A DNA stretch of 64,000 bases, taken from Podocnemis expansa. Taxonomy: Eukaryota > Chordata > Testudines > Podocnemididae. The stretch covers positions 16,149,940 through 16,213,939 of the forward strand of contig ML682059.1 of assembly GCA_007922195.1 (NCBI GenBank), read 5' to 3'. Both the position numbers and the translations under genes were made by a program. The notes under the pieces are model-generated. The model did not search any database. It was not told the DNA's origin and saw only the letters and a program-made list of their open reading frames with translations. Shown here in pieces: positions 33,151 to 44,940 of this stretch (the first letter of the stretch is position 1; every line of letters begins with the position of its first letter).

Positions 33151-35444
33151 GGGTAAGAGGCAATGAAACTATAACTGCCAGCACCTCCTTGTGGCAGATT
33201 TCCAGTGCAGATACTCCATAGGTATGGGATAAGATGATCAGATAAAATAGATTGGTAAAGCAGTTAAAGGAATTATTCTTTAAAGAAGCAGAAATGAGGA
33301 AGGAGAGAAGGGGTTTGGGGCTTCTGTAACTGGTGCATCAAGGAGCCCCTCAATACTCCACCCTTACATCTCATTCAAGGAGGAGAAGTGATGAGGTTCC
33401 AGAAATGGGTTGGCTAACAGTAGCTCCACTGCCCATGGATATATTTAAATCATTATGGAATTACCTGCACTGAACATTTTTGTCCTCTGCATACTCCCTG
33501 ACATTTTGGAATAAAGTTGCAGACTAATTAAACCACATCCAGTGTCTCTTATCTGTCTTCTGGCTTAGCTGGACAATACAAAGCTAGTGCAGATGTCAAA
33601 AAATTAACAAAACCAATCTGAAGCTCTAGCTTTGAAATACCAACATTAAAAGAGAGGATTTTAAGAGAAGTATTGGTATACGATAGAATAAATCTTCAGT
33701 CAATGTAAATTGTATACCATCTTATTCCACATTGTCTAGAATCCTTTCTTTCCATGGTGATTTGCCATTACACTCAGTCAGAGAAAGGATAGATCCTGAG
33801 GTATGATATAAAGAAACATTAGAGATAGATGGCAAGCCTTAGGTGGACAAGCTGATGTTGTCTGTTTCATTTGAGCACTGATTCTCCTCTTTGAACAGAG
33901 CTGTTCTCTTTGAATGGAACTGTTCTTCATATCATACCTATTTTCTGTTTCATACCCAAATTAGTATTTTGGTTTTGCTTTTTAACCTTTATCTTATTTC
34001 TGCCCAGGCCACACTCACTAGATGGGCATCAAGGGCTTTACAGGAAATAGATTTTATACTGAATATCTTTTGTTTCTTCCCTTTGAGGTCCCTGAAGACA
34101 TGATAACTACAAAGCAACCCTCAATAACAGGAATGAAGGAACAGATGTTATTTAGGCACTTTCACTTCACAATAAAGACTTCTAAGAATCCCAGATGCCC
34201 AATTATCTAAACAGTTATTCTTAAGTTTTCATTCAATGCATGATAAATTTAGTCTATTTTAGCTGAACAACAGCAAAAAAAAAGAAAATAGCTAGTGTGC
34301 AATTGATGACAATCAAAATAAATGCATAAACACACTGGGCATCACTTTATCTCACAGAGCACACATAACATAATCAAATAACTCTACTGAAATGAGATCA
34401 ATTAATTGTGTAATAATTACATTACATAGTCATGCACATGTAAGGGAATTATTCTATGACTATTTTGGTATTATAAACTAAACATTACAAAGAATTTTCT
34501 ATTCTGAAGTAAATTTAAATCTTAGTAGTAAATAAATTATGGCCCTGTCTATACTAGGATTTATAACAGTGTTTGAAACAATTTTTAAACATGTATGGTT
34601 ATAAGCTAAGGCTTAATCATACTTCCTTTAAAAACAATAGACATTAAGCTATTGATTTCTGTGACCACAATTTTGAGCTCAGATTTTATTTGGCTGAACC
34701 TCCTATACATATCAGGGAATCCTCCTTTTTATAAAATGCAAATGTGCTGATATTGAAATGTTAGATAGTACCTAAAATATTCTCGGTCTACATTCTATAC
34801 TGGAAAAGCATTGACTTCTTTCAAATATGTTGCAGTGCTACAAAAAGATGTTTACATACAGTTATAAACATTTATTTTAAAAATTCCACAATAATGCATG
34901 TCCCCAAATATCTTTAAACCCCTCCATTGAATTAAAAAAAAAAAAGAAAAGAAAAATATCCACTACCATTGTTAGACCCCAAGCCAATTCAGAATATCAT
35001 CCCACCTCATAAAACTATTACTTCTTACTTTTCTTTCAACCCCATCCCATGGACATAGAGGTCATGCTAACCAACTGGCAGAGTAGGACCTGTACAGGAG
35101 AGATTAAGTGTGAGCAAAATAAATAAATAAACAAATAAATAAGTAAATAAATAAAATCCAACAGGAATGACCCACTACACCTGGAAGTAAACTCTTTATG
35201 TAAATTATATGAAGGGTTCAGAAAGCCCTCAAGAAGACACATATTCCTCTCTTGGCCTGACACTGATTAGACTTACAGAGAGTAGCCATAAACCAAGTTG
35301 TATTTTCAGCTTCTTTATTCTTATAACAGGCTACTCTACCATAGTCTCTGAGTTTATTTGTGGATGGAACTCATAGACCTAGCACGACCCACCCCACAAA
35401 GTCTGTGGTGAGTTAGGATTTGGCTACAGATATGGCAGACAACC
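33151..35444. other. Background; 3' part of the hydrolase element to ~33590, then AT-rich DNA
   Basis: Up to about 33590 the sequence probably belongs to the retroelement with the SGNH relic. After that I see AT-rich background, a possible lone Harbinger end at 34543 (GGCCCTGTCTATACTAGG), and an AAAT microsatellite at 35117-35156. No gene is recognised. Confidence 0.35.
35117..35156. repeat. (AAAT)n microsatellite
   Basis: About ten AAAT units with a few substitutions. Confidence 0.85.
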
Positions 35445-36672
35445 AGATTGGCTCAACAGAGAAATTTTCGGTGAGTTTAAGCACAAAAATGAAACTTACA
35501 AGAAGCGGAAACTTGGACAGGTGACTACAGAGTTGGATAAAAACATTACTTGATTGCCCAGGGGTGAAATCAGAAAAGCCAAAGCAAAACTGGCATTGCA
35601 ACTAGTGACCAATATGAAGGGTAACAACAAGGGTTTCTAGAGATACCTTAGCAACAAGAAGGTGGTCAGGGGAAATGTGAGCCTCTTATTGAATGGGGGA
35701 GGCAAACTAATGAGAAATGATCTGGAAAAATCTGCAGTATACAATGCTCTTTTTGCCTCCATCTTGACAGACAAGGTCAGCACCCTGACTACTGCACTGG
35801 GGAACATGGTACGGGAAGGAGGTAAGAAGCTCTCAATTGTGGAAGAATAGATTCAGAACTATTTAGAAAGCTGGAAAAGCACAAATCACTGGAACCAGAT
35901 GCAGTGCACCCAAGAGTTCTGAGGGAGTTGCCTGATGTGATTGCAGAGCCATTGGCCGTGAGTTTTGAAAATTCATAGTAGTTGGGGGAAGGCCTAGATG
36001 ATAATAAAAAAGCAAATATAGTGCCTATTTAAAAAAAAAAAAAGGAAAGAAGAAGGATCTGAAGAACTACAGAGAGGTCAGCCTCAAAACAGTCCCCAGA
36101 AAAAATCAAGAACTGAGTCTTCAAGGAATATGTTTTGAAGCACTTGAAGGAACTGAAAATGATAAGGAACAGTCAGCATGGAGTCACCAAGCACAAGTCA
36201 TGCCTAACCATCTTGATTGCTTTCTATGAGGAGATGACTGACTGTGGATGCTCGAAAAGCAGTGAACATGATATTCCTTGATTTTAGGAAAGCTTTTTCT
36301 TTGGTCTCCCATGGTATTCTTACCAGAAAATTAAAGAAATATAGGTTAGGAGAATGGACTACAAGGTAGACAGAAATCTGGCTAGATGACCGAGCTCAAT
36401 GGGTAATGATCAACCACTCATGTCTAGTTGATATCTAGTATCAAGTGGAGTCTCCAGGCATTAGTCCTGGGGCCAATTCAACACCTTCATTAATAATCAG
36501 GATGAAGAAATGGATTGCACCCTCAGCAAATTCACAGATGACACCAAACTGTGTTGATTGGTAGATATGCTTGAGGATAGGGATAGAATACAGAGTAACT
36601 GAGGCAAATTGGAGGACTGGTCCAAAAGATATCAAATGAAGTTCAACAAGGACAAGTGCACTTGTGCACTTA
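35445..36672 (+). pseudogene. CR1 LINE ORF2 fragment, strongly decayed
   Basis: The sequence parallels ORF2 of the long CR1 at 40 kb. Frames in turn show the arginine/lysine-rich linker (ETYKKRKLGQ), GNVSLLLNGGGKLMRNDLEK, a KKKGK-like block near 36030, HGVTKHKSCLTI, FLDFRKAFSLVSHG (motif A), SPGISPG, and KFTDDTKL (motif C) near 36528. Indels and stops occur every few dozen codons. Both ends are truncated, and it ends near GTTCAACAAGGACAAGTGC at 36641. It is much older than the neighbouring CR1. Confidence 0.75.
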
Positions 36673-37333
36673 TTATTGCTGAAAATGCATGAATTTACAG
36701 AAGATGTTTGTTCCTCATGCACTTCTTATACCCATCTCATGTATTAGCAAAGTAAAGACATGTTTGCCATGGGCAAGACATAGCATTCTTTTCTTTTAAC
36801 TTGTCACTTCAAGATAAATATGTCATAGAATAATGCATGGTCTACAACCATCCATACCTGCACTTGTTTAGCAGGACTCAGACTGCTTTTCTTCAAATGA
36901 TCTTAAGGGCTATGTCTACACTTAAGAAAGCTAGTTTGAACTAAGTTAGTTTGAATTAATTAGTGCAAACTAATTTTGATCAACCTGAACTAACTTAGCT
37001 CGAACTAGCATGTCCACACTAGAAACCTAAATCGAACAAGCATGTCCATGCACAGGACTTGCTATTTCAGCTTAGGAAGGGGACACCACAGAAAGAGTGG
37101 CAACATGTCACCTGAGAAGAGCCATTCTCCCTCCCAATCTCAGGCATTCCTTCCTGGTGCCATGAACCCTGGAAGGACAAAGGTCAAACCGTTTTTAATT
37201 TGAACTAATGGTTAGTTTGAATTAATGCAGCTCCATTGGGTTAACTTGAACTAATAAGTTTGAACTAACAATTACTTTGAAGTAAAGGGAGGCTTTACAG
37301 CTTCGAAGTAAGAGTTAATTACTTTGAATTAAG

Positions 37334-38000
37334 GATCACCCTTCCCCTATGTGTTTAACGAGGGGCAAGGGCTGACCTAGGCAGAGAAGGCTTTAAAAGC
37401 CAGTGGCTGAGCAACCAGAAGGAGCTTGCGAACAGGGAACAGCAAACAGGGGAATCTGAGAGGGAAGGAGTTTGTGAAGCCCCGAGAAGGAGGTGAAGGC
37501 GATCTCCTAGCTGAAGCAGCAAGGGACAGAGCAAAGCTTGGGTGAGGGTTTGCTAACCGTGTGTCTGTGACTTTTTCCCTACAGCTGACTTCTGTTAGTT
37601 GTTTCTTACTGCGGGTAGGGGCGGTTTGCACCATTGTTCCCTGATAACCTTTGAGCACCAGCCTCAATCAGCATTGTGATCACCCTTCCCCGGTGTGTTT
37701 AACGAGGGGCAAGGGCTGACCTAGGCAGAGAAGGCTTTAAAAGCCAGTGGCTGAGCGACCAGAGGACAGCAAACAGGGGAGTTTGAGAGGGAGTTTGGGG
37801 AGGAGTTTGTGAGGCCACATTGGCGAAGAGGAGCCGCACAGATGCCAGAGCCCCTTCTGTCTCCTCCACCTGTGCTTGTAGCCAGACAGACATCCTGACC
37901 ATAGATATCTCTACGCAGATCCTGGCGTGGACTTGCAGGGACTGCGGCCTGTAGTTCCCTGTCACTGACGATCAGGCTGGGGAGATGAATCAATGTGACA
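37334..38000 (+). promoter_or_regulatory. Tandemly duplicated CR1 5' region, ~344-bp period
   Basis: GATCACCCTTCCCC, then GTGTTTAACGAGGGGCAAGG and GCTGACCTAGGCAGAGAAGG, occur at 37334 and again at 37678. The two copies stay similar for about 150 bases (through AAAAGCCAGTGGCTGAGC and AGCAAACAGGGGA). The second copy runs on into ORF1. This resembles monomer-type LINE promoters, where repeated 5' units drive internal initiation. Promoter function is inferred from position only. Confidence 0.6.
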
Positions 38001-38883
38001 GGTGCCTGCTGGTGGAATCTCTCAGGAGGCAGGTGGGAGAGTTACAGGAGGAGGTGTCTCGGTTCAGGAGTATCCACACCCTGGAGAAGTTCCTCAACAG
38101 CATCCACAAGGAGACGTGCAAGACGGAGGGCGCTATCCAGGTGCCAGAGACTACTGCCACAACACTGGAGATGGATGGGGAGCCTGTGGCAAGGGGAGGA
38201 CACTGGCAGCTGGTTACCTCTGGCAGCAGACAGTGCTCCACCCCTGCTCACAACTCACCCTCCGTTGTAGTGAAGAATAGTTATGCGGTGCTAGAGACGT
38301 TGAAGGAGGTGGAAGAGGAGAGGCCATGCACCCCCGAGGCTGGGAGGATCACAGCCACCACAGCTAGGAGGAAATGTAGAGTTGTGGTGGTTGGGAACTC
38401 ACTTCTGAGGGGGCGGAGGCACCCATCTGTTGCCCTGACAAGGTCTCTTGAGAGGTATGCTGCCTGCCAGGTGCCTGCATCTGCAATGTTACGGAGGGAT
38501 TGCCGAGAATCATCCGCCCCTCTGACTACTACCCCATGCTTCTCATCCATGTGAGAACCAATGATACTGTGACAGGTAATCCTCAGCAGATCAAAGGTGA
38601 CTTCAGGGCTCTGGGAGCACAGGTGAAGGAGTTTGGAGCACAGGTGGTATTCTCCTTGATTCTTCTGATCAAGGGTAGGGGCCTGAGCCAAGACAGATGC
38701 ATACTGGAGATGAACGCCTGGCTGCGAAGATGGTGTTGTCAGGAGGGCTTTGGCTTCCTCGACCATGGGTTGCTGTTTCAGGAAGAAGGATTGCTGGGCA
38801 GAGATGGACTCCATCTTTCAAGGAAGGGGAAGAGCATATTCAGATGTCGACTGGCTGACCTAGTGAGGAGGGCTTTAATCTAG
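37985..38883 (+). pseudogene. CR1 ORF1 protein (coiled-coil region plus SGNH esterase-like domain), one frameshift
   Basis: ORF1 starts at or upstream of MNQCDRCLLVESLRRQ. Further upstream in the same frame CRDCGL is cut by a TAG near 37952, so the Cys-pair motif at the N terminus is damaged. Next come a heptad-like stretch (VGELQEEVSRFRSIHTLEKF), a Pro/Thr-rich linker, and VVVVGNSLLRG (SGNH block I, with Asn where GDS is usual). After a one-base shift near 38450 the other frame gives RIIRPSDYYPMLLIHVRTND (block III, with Arg for Gly), VVFSLILLIKGRG and LGRDGLHLSRKG (block V with Asp and His). The end is the TAG at 38881. CR1 ORF1 proteins bind RNA and help retrotransposition; this one is not functional. 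Confidence 0.8.
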
Positions 38884-39182
38884 GTCTGAAGAGGCAAGGA
38901 GACCAAAACCCACAGGTAAGTGACAATGTGAGAGACCAGGGGGAAAGGATGGAACTTGGGGGGTGCTGGGGCTGTATCTCCAGGGATGGAAGAGAGGGTA
39001 GTTGGAACATGCAGGGGGAATCAAATAATCATCTTAGGTGCTCTAATGAAGACCTAATACCTGAGGCAAGTGGGGGAGGTCAACACCAAGAGAAAATGCA
39101 GGAAGGTATATACAATAGAATTGAAAATCAAAATGGGAAAGTAGGGCAATGAGCCTGGTATCTTAGGTGCCTATACACGAAT

Positions 39183-41719
39183 GTGAGGAGCCTGGGAAAC
39201 AAGCAGGAAGAATTGGTAGTACTGGCACAGACAAAGAACTATGATATAACTGGGATAACAGAGACACGGTGGGATAGTTTGCATGACTGGAGCTCTGCAA
39301 TGGATGGGTATAAACTGTTCAGGAAGGACAGGCAGGGAAGGAGAGGGGGAGGAGTAGCACTATATGTAAAAGAGCTCTATGACTGCTCAGAGCTTCATTA
39401 TGAAAGTGGAAACAAGCCAGTTGAAAGTCTGTGGGTTAAGTTTAGAGGGGAGACCAACAAGGGGGATGTCGTGGTGGGTGTCTGCTATAGACCACCAGAT
39501 CAGAAGGAGGAGGCGGATGAGGCATTCTATGGACAACTGGCATAAGTTTCCAGATCACAGGCCCTGGTTCTCATGGGGGACTTCAATTACCCTGATATCT
39601 GCTGGGAGGCCAATACAGCAGTGCACAGGCAATCCAGGGAGTTTTTTGAGAGTGTTGAGGACAACTTCCTGGTACAAATGCTGGAGGAACCAACTAGGGG
39701 CCTTGCACCTCTCGACCTGCTGCTCACAAACAGAGAAGAATTGATCAGGGAAGTAGAAGTGAATGGCAACCTGGGTAGCAGTGACCATGAGATGATTGAT
39801 TCCAAGATGCTGGTTAAAGGAAAGAAGGAAAGAAGCAAAACAGAGACCCTGGACTTCAGAAAAGCAGATTTTGTCTTCCTCAGGGAATTGATGGGCAGGA
39901 TCCCTTGGGAGGCTGATCTGAAGGAGAAAAGTGTCCAAGAGAATTGGCTGCATTTTAAAGAAATCCTGCTAAGGGCATAGGAAGATACCATTCCGATAGA
40001 GAGAAAGTACATCAAATGTGGAAGGCACCCAGCGTGCCTTAACAGAGAGCTCTGCACTGAGCTGAAGCATAAAAAGGAAGCTTACAGGAAGTGGAAGCTA
40101 GGACAGATGACTAAGTAGGCATATAAAGACATTGCTTGGGACTGCAGGGATAAAATCAGAAAGGCCGAAGGACAAATGGAGTTGTGGCTAGCAAGGGATG
40201 TTAAGGATAACAGGAAAGGGTTCTACAAGTACATCAATAACAAGAAGAGGATCAGGGCTGGTGTAGGTCCCTTACTGAATGGGCCAGATATCCTTGTGAC
40301 AGAGGATGAGGAAGAAGCCCAAGTGCTCAATGCTTTTTTTACTTCAGTTTTCACAGGCAGGGTCAGCTCCCAGCCCACTACATGAGGTACGGTTGATTGG
40401 AGAGAAGAAGAGAGGCCTTTGGTGATGGACGGTCAGGTTAGGGACTGCTTAAAGAAGCTAGATGGGCACAAGTCCATGAGACCAGATGAACTGCATCCGA
40501 GGGTGCTGAGGGAGCTGGCTGATGAGATAGCAGTACCATTGGTCATTATCTTTGAAAACTCATGGCGAACAGGGGAGGTGCTGGAGGACTGAAAATAAGC
40601 AAATATAGTGCCAATCTTCAAGAAAGGGAAAAAGGAGGATCCAGGGAATTACAGACCTGTCAGCCTCACCTCAATCCCTGGAAAAATCATGGAGCAGCTT
40701 CTCAAAGAATCCTTCTTGAAACACGTGGAGGAAAATAGAGTGATCAGGAACAGTCAGCATGGATTCACCAAGGGTAAATCATGCCTGACCAACCTCATTG
40801 TCTTCTATGATGAGATGACTGGATTTGTGGATGCGGGAAGAGCCGTTGATGTGATATACCTCGACTTTAGCAAGGCTTTTGATACAGTTTCCCACAGCAT
40901 TCTCATTGGCAAATTAAGGAAGTATGGGTTGGATGCGTGGACTGTAAGGTGGATAGAAATCTGTCTAGATCAGTGGTTTCAGCATGTAGGAATCAATGGC
41001 TCCATGTCACGTTGGCAACCAGTAATGAGCGGTGTGTCCCAGGGGTCAGTCCTGGGGCCAGTTCTGTTCAACATTTTCATTAATGATCTGGATGTTGGGA
41101 TAGATTGCACACTTAGTAAGTTTGTGGATGACACCAAACTGGGGGGAATGGTAGACACACTGGAGGGCAGGGACAGGATTCAGGGAGACCTAGACAAATT
41201 GGAGCAGTGGGCCAATAGAAATCTCATGAGGTTCAACAAGGACAAGTGCAAAATCCTGCACTTGGGATGAAAAAACCCATGTACTGCTATAGGCTGGGGA
41301 GTGATCAGCTAAATAGCAGCACTGGCAAAAAAGACCTGGGAGTTATGGTGGATAGGAAGCTGGATATGAGTCAGCAGTGCGCTCTTGCTGTCAAAAAGGC
41401 CAATGGCATACTGGGCTGCATCAGAAGAAGTGTTGCCAGCGGATCGAGGGATGTGATCATTCCCCTCTATTCTGCACTAGTGAGGCCACATCTGGAATAC
41501 TGTGTCCAGTTTTGGGCTCCCCGCTACAAAAAGGACATGGACAAATTAGAGAGAATCCAGTGGAGAGCAACAAAAATGATCAAAGGACTGGAGCACAAGC
41601 CCTATGAAGAGCGGCTGAAGGAACTAGGCTTATCTAGCCTGCAGAAGAGAAGATTGAGGGGGGATTTGATAGCAACCTTCAACTACCTGAAGGGATGCTC
41701 CAAGGAGAATGGAGATTGA
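39183..41719 (+). pseudogene. CR1 ORF2: APE endonuclease and reverse transcriptase, several nonsense codons
   Basis: One frame runs from 39183 to 41270. The endonuclease part shows LGNKQEELVVL, YDITGITETRWD, GRRGGGVALYV, VCYRPPDQ, LVLMGDFNYPDICW and GSSDHEMID. The RT part shows [50 protein letters not shown] (motif A), [20 protein letters not shown] (motif B) and [10 protein letters not shown] (motif C, FVDD for the common FADD, both Asp kept). Stops interrupt this frame at 39543, 39978, about 40113, 40383, about 40590 and about 40596. A frameshift near 41268 moves the C-terminal part ([26 protein letters not shown]) to another frame ending at 41719. Confidence 0.9.
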
Positions 41720-42344
41720 CTGTTCTCAGTAGTAACAGAGGACAGAACAAGGAGCAATGGTTTCAAGTTATAGCTGGGGAGATCCAGACTGGATATTAGG
41801 AAAAACTTTCTTACTAGGTGACTAGTGAAGCATTGGAATAAGCTACCTAGGGAGGTGGTGAAATCTCCATCTTTGGAGGAGTTCAAGGCCCAGCTGGACA
41901 AAACCCTGGCTGGGATAATCTAGTGGGAGTGGTCCTGCTTTTTTGGCAGGGGGTTGGACTAGATGGCCTCGTGGTGTCCCTTCCAACCCTATGATTCTAT
42001 GACTGCCTTAGTTTGAAGTAGTGAAAGCCAGTGTGACCATGCACTAATTTTGTTTGAAGTAATCCTCCTTAATTTGAACTAAATTGCTAGTGTAGACATA
42101 GCCCAGCAGATTTAAAGGGTCCCCTCTGACTTTTCCCTTGGAAGTGTCCGGTGGCATAGCACAGTAGGCAGTTAAAGTATCTAATTTAAGGGCAGCACTA
42201 AAAAAAGAATAGTGCCAAAGCACCCTTCAGTGATATTAAATGAAACCATGTGCTGTTCATTAGGCACCAATGAAGGCAAAGTCTTTGTTGCAAAATCCAG
42301 TGTAAAATGGTCCAGTTGTAAAATCTGTGTTGATCTTTGTACAG

Positions 42345-42476
42345 TTTTATTACCATTATTGACATTATTTATGATGTACATGATCATAGTGCCTACAGTT
42401 TGGACTGGGACCTTACTGTGCTAAGCATTTTACAGACATAGAAAAAAAAATCCCTTCTCAAAGAGCTTACAGGCTA
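42345..42476 (+). repeat. Old interspersed repeat (AAAGAGCTTACA type)
   Basis: GACATAGAAAAAAAAATCCC and TCTCAAAGAGCTTACAGGC, with GGGACCTTACTGTGCTAAGC upstream, match a dispersed old repeat of birds and reptiles whose end reads AAAGAGCTTACAATCTAA. A second, weaker copy lies at 44085-44195. I cannot name the family with certainty. Confidence 0.45.
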
Positions 42477-42477
42477 A

Positions 42478-42747
42478 GGCCTGGTCCACACTTCCACACT
42501 GGGTCAACATGGGAGACACAAATTACATAATGTACCTAGCATATCTGACATTAACATACTGCACAGCACAGTGTATTTACACTGCTGCATTGATGAGAGA
42601 CCATCTTCCATCAACACTATCCTCTGCCTTTCTGGGACAATTCAGTTGACAAGAGACATTCTTCCATCAACTGAGTGTGTCTACACAGACTAGCTCAATC
42701 AATATGGCTTCATCAATGGCTACTGCTCACTCAGTGTAGACATGCCC
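42478..42747. mobile_element. Harbinger-like MITE, ~270 bp
   Basis: It begins GGCCTGGTCCACACTTCC and ends CAGTGTAGACATGCCC. TAA precedes it and TAG follows, compatible with a decayed three-base duplication. TTGACAAG and ATCAACTGAG occur as inverted pairs inside. The termini are a variant of the GGCTATGTCTACAC ends found elsewhere in the window. Confidence 0.55.
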
Positions 42748-44940
42748 TAGGTTTAAGACAAAAGGTGAATACAGACAGACTGATTGGGGAGTGCAGAAAT
42801 AATGACCTTAAGCTCATGCTAAAAACTAATGCTCCAATAACTAGCTTGGAATGCACCATATAGATATTAGGACAGAATTCCATATTCAAAGTGAGTTTTA
42901 TTTATATAATTTCTATACAAATAAGACATTTAGAATGAAATCTTAGTCCTATTGAACTCCATGGCAAAAGCTCATATTGACTTCAGTGAGCCTTGCTTTC
43001 ACCCTTACATTACTGCAAAAATTTATTTAAGTCTCACTTTTGTGAGTGTGGCTATAGATACATTTATGTGTGGAAGTGGAACACATTTATGTTCTCAGTC
43101 TCAAAATATTATCGACTTTAAAATAGATAGGATAAAATTTCTAATTTATACATTTTTGATGTAGGCTTTTTTTCTTAATTCCACCACTTCATCACCAAAA
43201 AAGAAGAAATAAAGAAAAAGAAAAAAAAAAAGATATTTTTGTGCTTCCACCACTCCTACATCCCAGGATCTGTGTGGACATTGAGAACACACTGTCTGTT
43301 GGTAATTGTTTTTATCTATCAAAAATATTTGATACTAAGTATTAGAAGCTAAATTCTGCCTTGAGTTATCTTGGGGGGGGGGGGTGAACAGAGGGTTAGG
43401 AGTTAATATTTGGCTAGGATTTTTTCCTATATTAATTCAATGCCATAGGCACTGAAAATACTTTACTTTGCTTGTAAGTTGTTCAATGTTCCTATAGGTT
43501 TTTGATGACAGTAGTATCAGTGTGAATCCATCCTCAATATCACTGTGATGTCTACAGAGTAAATAGTCTCATATCGTCACACCAACTGCAAATCAACAAC
43601 AATTTTTTCCTTCTATTTCTCTATAGGGTAGCTAATGCCATCCTTTAATTTAGGATAACTTTTGTTAAAATAGGCATTTTATTTGGGACCCAAACCTCTG
43701 GAAGCCAATGGACATCTGTGATTTATATAAATGAGAACAGAAATGGGCTATAGTATCAAAGCCCATAAAATACAAATACATATTGTTACCAGAGCTGCAG
43801 TAGAATTCTACTTGAAATCGCAACATTCTTTGCAACAGTCAAGGTGACATCCTGCCCTGACCTCTTTCCTCTGACACACATCTTTGAAAAACTATTCTAT
43901 CTGAACTTCTGGACGAAAAATATTGCCACTTTTATCAGAACGATACTAACATGTTCTCAAGAACTGCACATGGAAAGACTATTTCCCACACAGTACTTGT
44001 TTGCTTATTTGTTAAAGATAAATAGGACCACAATATATTAAAAATGTACAGACCTCAATTAATTCTTGCATCTATATAGTACCTCTCATAATATTGTTTA
44101 TAAAGTTGCACTGTATATAAAGAAAGTCCCATTGTGTTAGACAATGAACAATCATACAGAAAAGCATTGTCTCTGACCTGAATAGGTTACAACATACACA
44201 TTATCAGTATTCACTAGATGCCATGGTAGAAGTGGATTTTGAGGAGATGTTTGAAACAGGACAAGAGAATTAATATTTACATATGTTACATTTTAGTTGA
44301 CAAGACATCCAGGAGTTGTCAGAAAAAGAGGTACAGATGGAAGACTAGAAGAAGAGAGGGAGATCAGTAGTGAAGAGGGAAATTGGTGACATGTCAGCAT
44401 GAACATGATGGCTGCAACTGTGTTAAGTGTACATAATCACCCAAAGAAAGGATGTAGTGGAAGAAACAGAATGATACAAGCATAGAATTTCATGGAAAGT
44501 GGGGGAAGAGTGAACGAAAATCCATGGAAGGAGACTGTGAAGGAACATCCCAAGAGGTAGATGGAGAAATAGGAAAGAACTACATGTAACCCATCAAAAA
44601 TTATAGGGTAAAATCAAAAGGGAACATATGAAATATTAATTTTAATCAATAAATAGCTCTTTGCTTACAACATTTTTTGCAAAAGTTCTATGGTTAGCTA
44701 AAACTTTTCCTTGATAATTCGTATCCTTCATGTAAACTTTCAGATTTTCATGGTTTCTTCCCCAACTGAGTGCCAAATACATTTGTCTGAAGAGTCACTG
44801 TCAAATATTGGAAAGAGCTGAAAGCATAGCTGAGAGCTTTCTAATTTTCACAAGTTCCAAAGCAGCAGCAATGTCATCAGAGTGAACTATACCTGGGTTT
44901 CACTGGTTGTGCCTGTCCGATTTTTAAATCCTTTAGCCAT
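42748..44940. other. AT-rich background
   Basis: Apart from a G run at 43373-43383, an A-rich tract at about 43200-43230 and the old repeat at 44085-44195, I see no feature. Open frames here show no protein motif. Confidence 0.4.

Larger units (their letters stand above)
37334..42003 (+). mobile_element. CR1 LINE, near full length (~4.7 kb), inside a MITE
   Basis: The copy holds a tandemly duplicated 5' region (37334-~38000), ORF1 with an esterase-like domain, ORF2 with APE endonuclease and RT, and the 3' end. The terminal sequence is TTGGACTAGATGGCCTC followed by CCTATGATTCTATGAC, the CR1 ending motif. At about 4.7 kb it is near the usual complete length for CR1. The reading frames carry point stops but few indels, so the copy is fairly young next to the others here. 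It lies inside a Harbinger MITE and is therefore younger than that MITE. Confidence 0.85.
36907..42103. mobile_element. Harbinger-type MITE split by a CR1 insertion
   Basis: The left part (36907-37333) starts GGGCTATGTCTACAC after TAA and carries AGTTTGAACTAA-type arrays around a GC-richer middle. The right part (42004-42103) continues with TTTGAAGTAATCC and TTAATTTGAACTAAATTGC and ends GTGTAGACATAGCCC. Together they give about 530 bases of MITE. The right flank (AGC) does not repeat the left TAA. A CR1 of about 4.7 kb occupies the inside. Confidence 0.75.
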
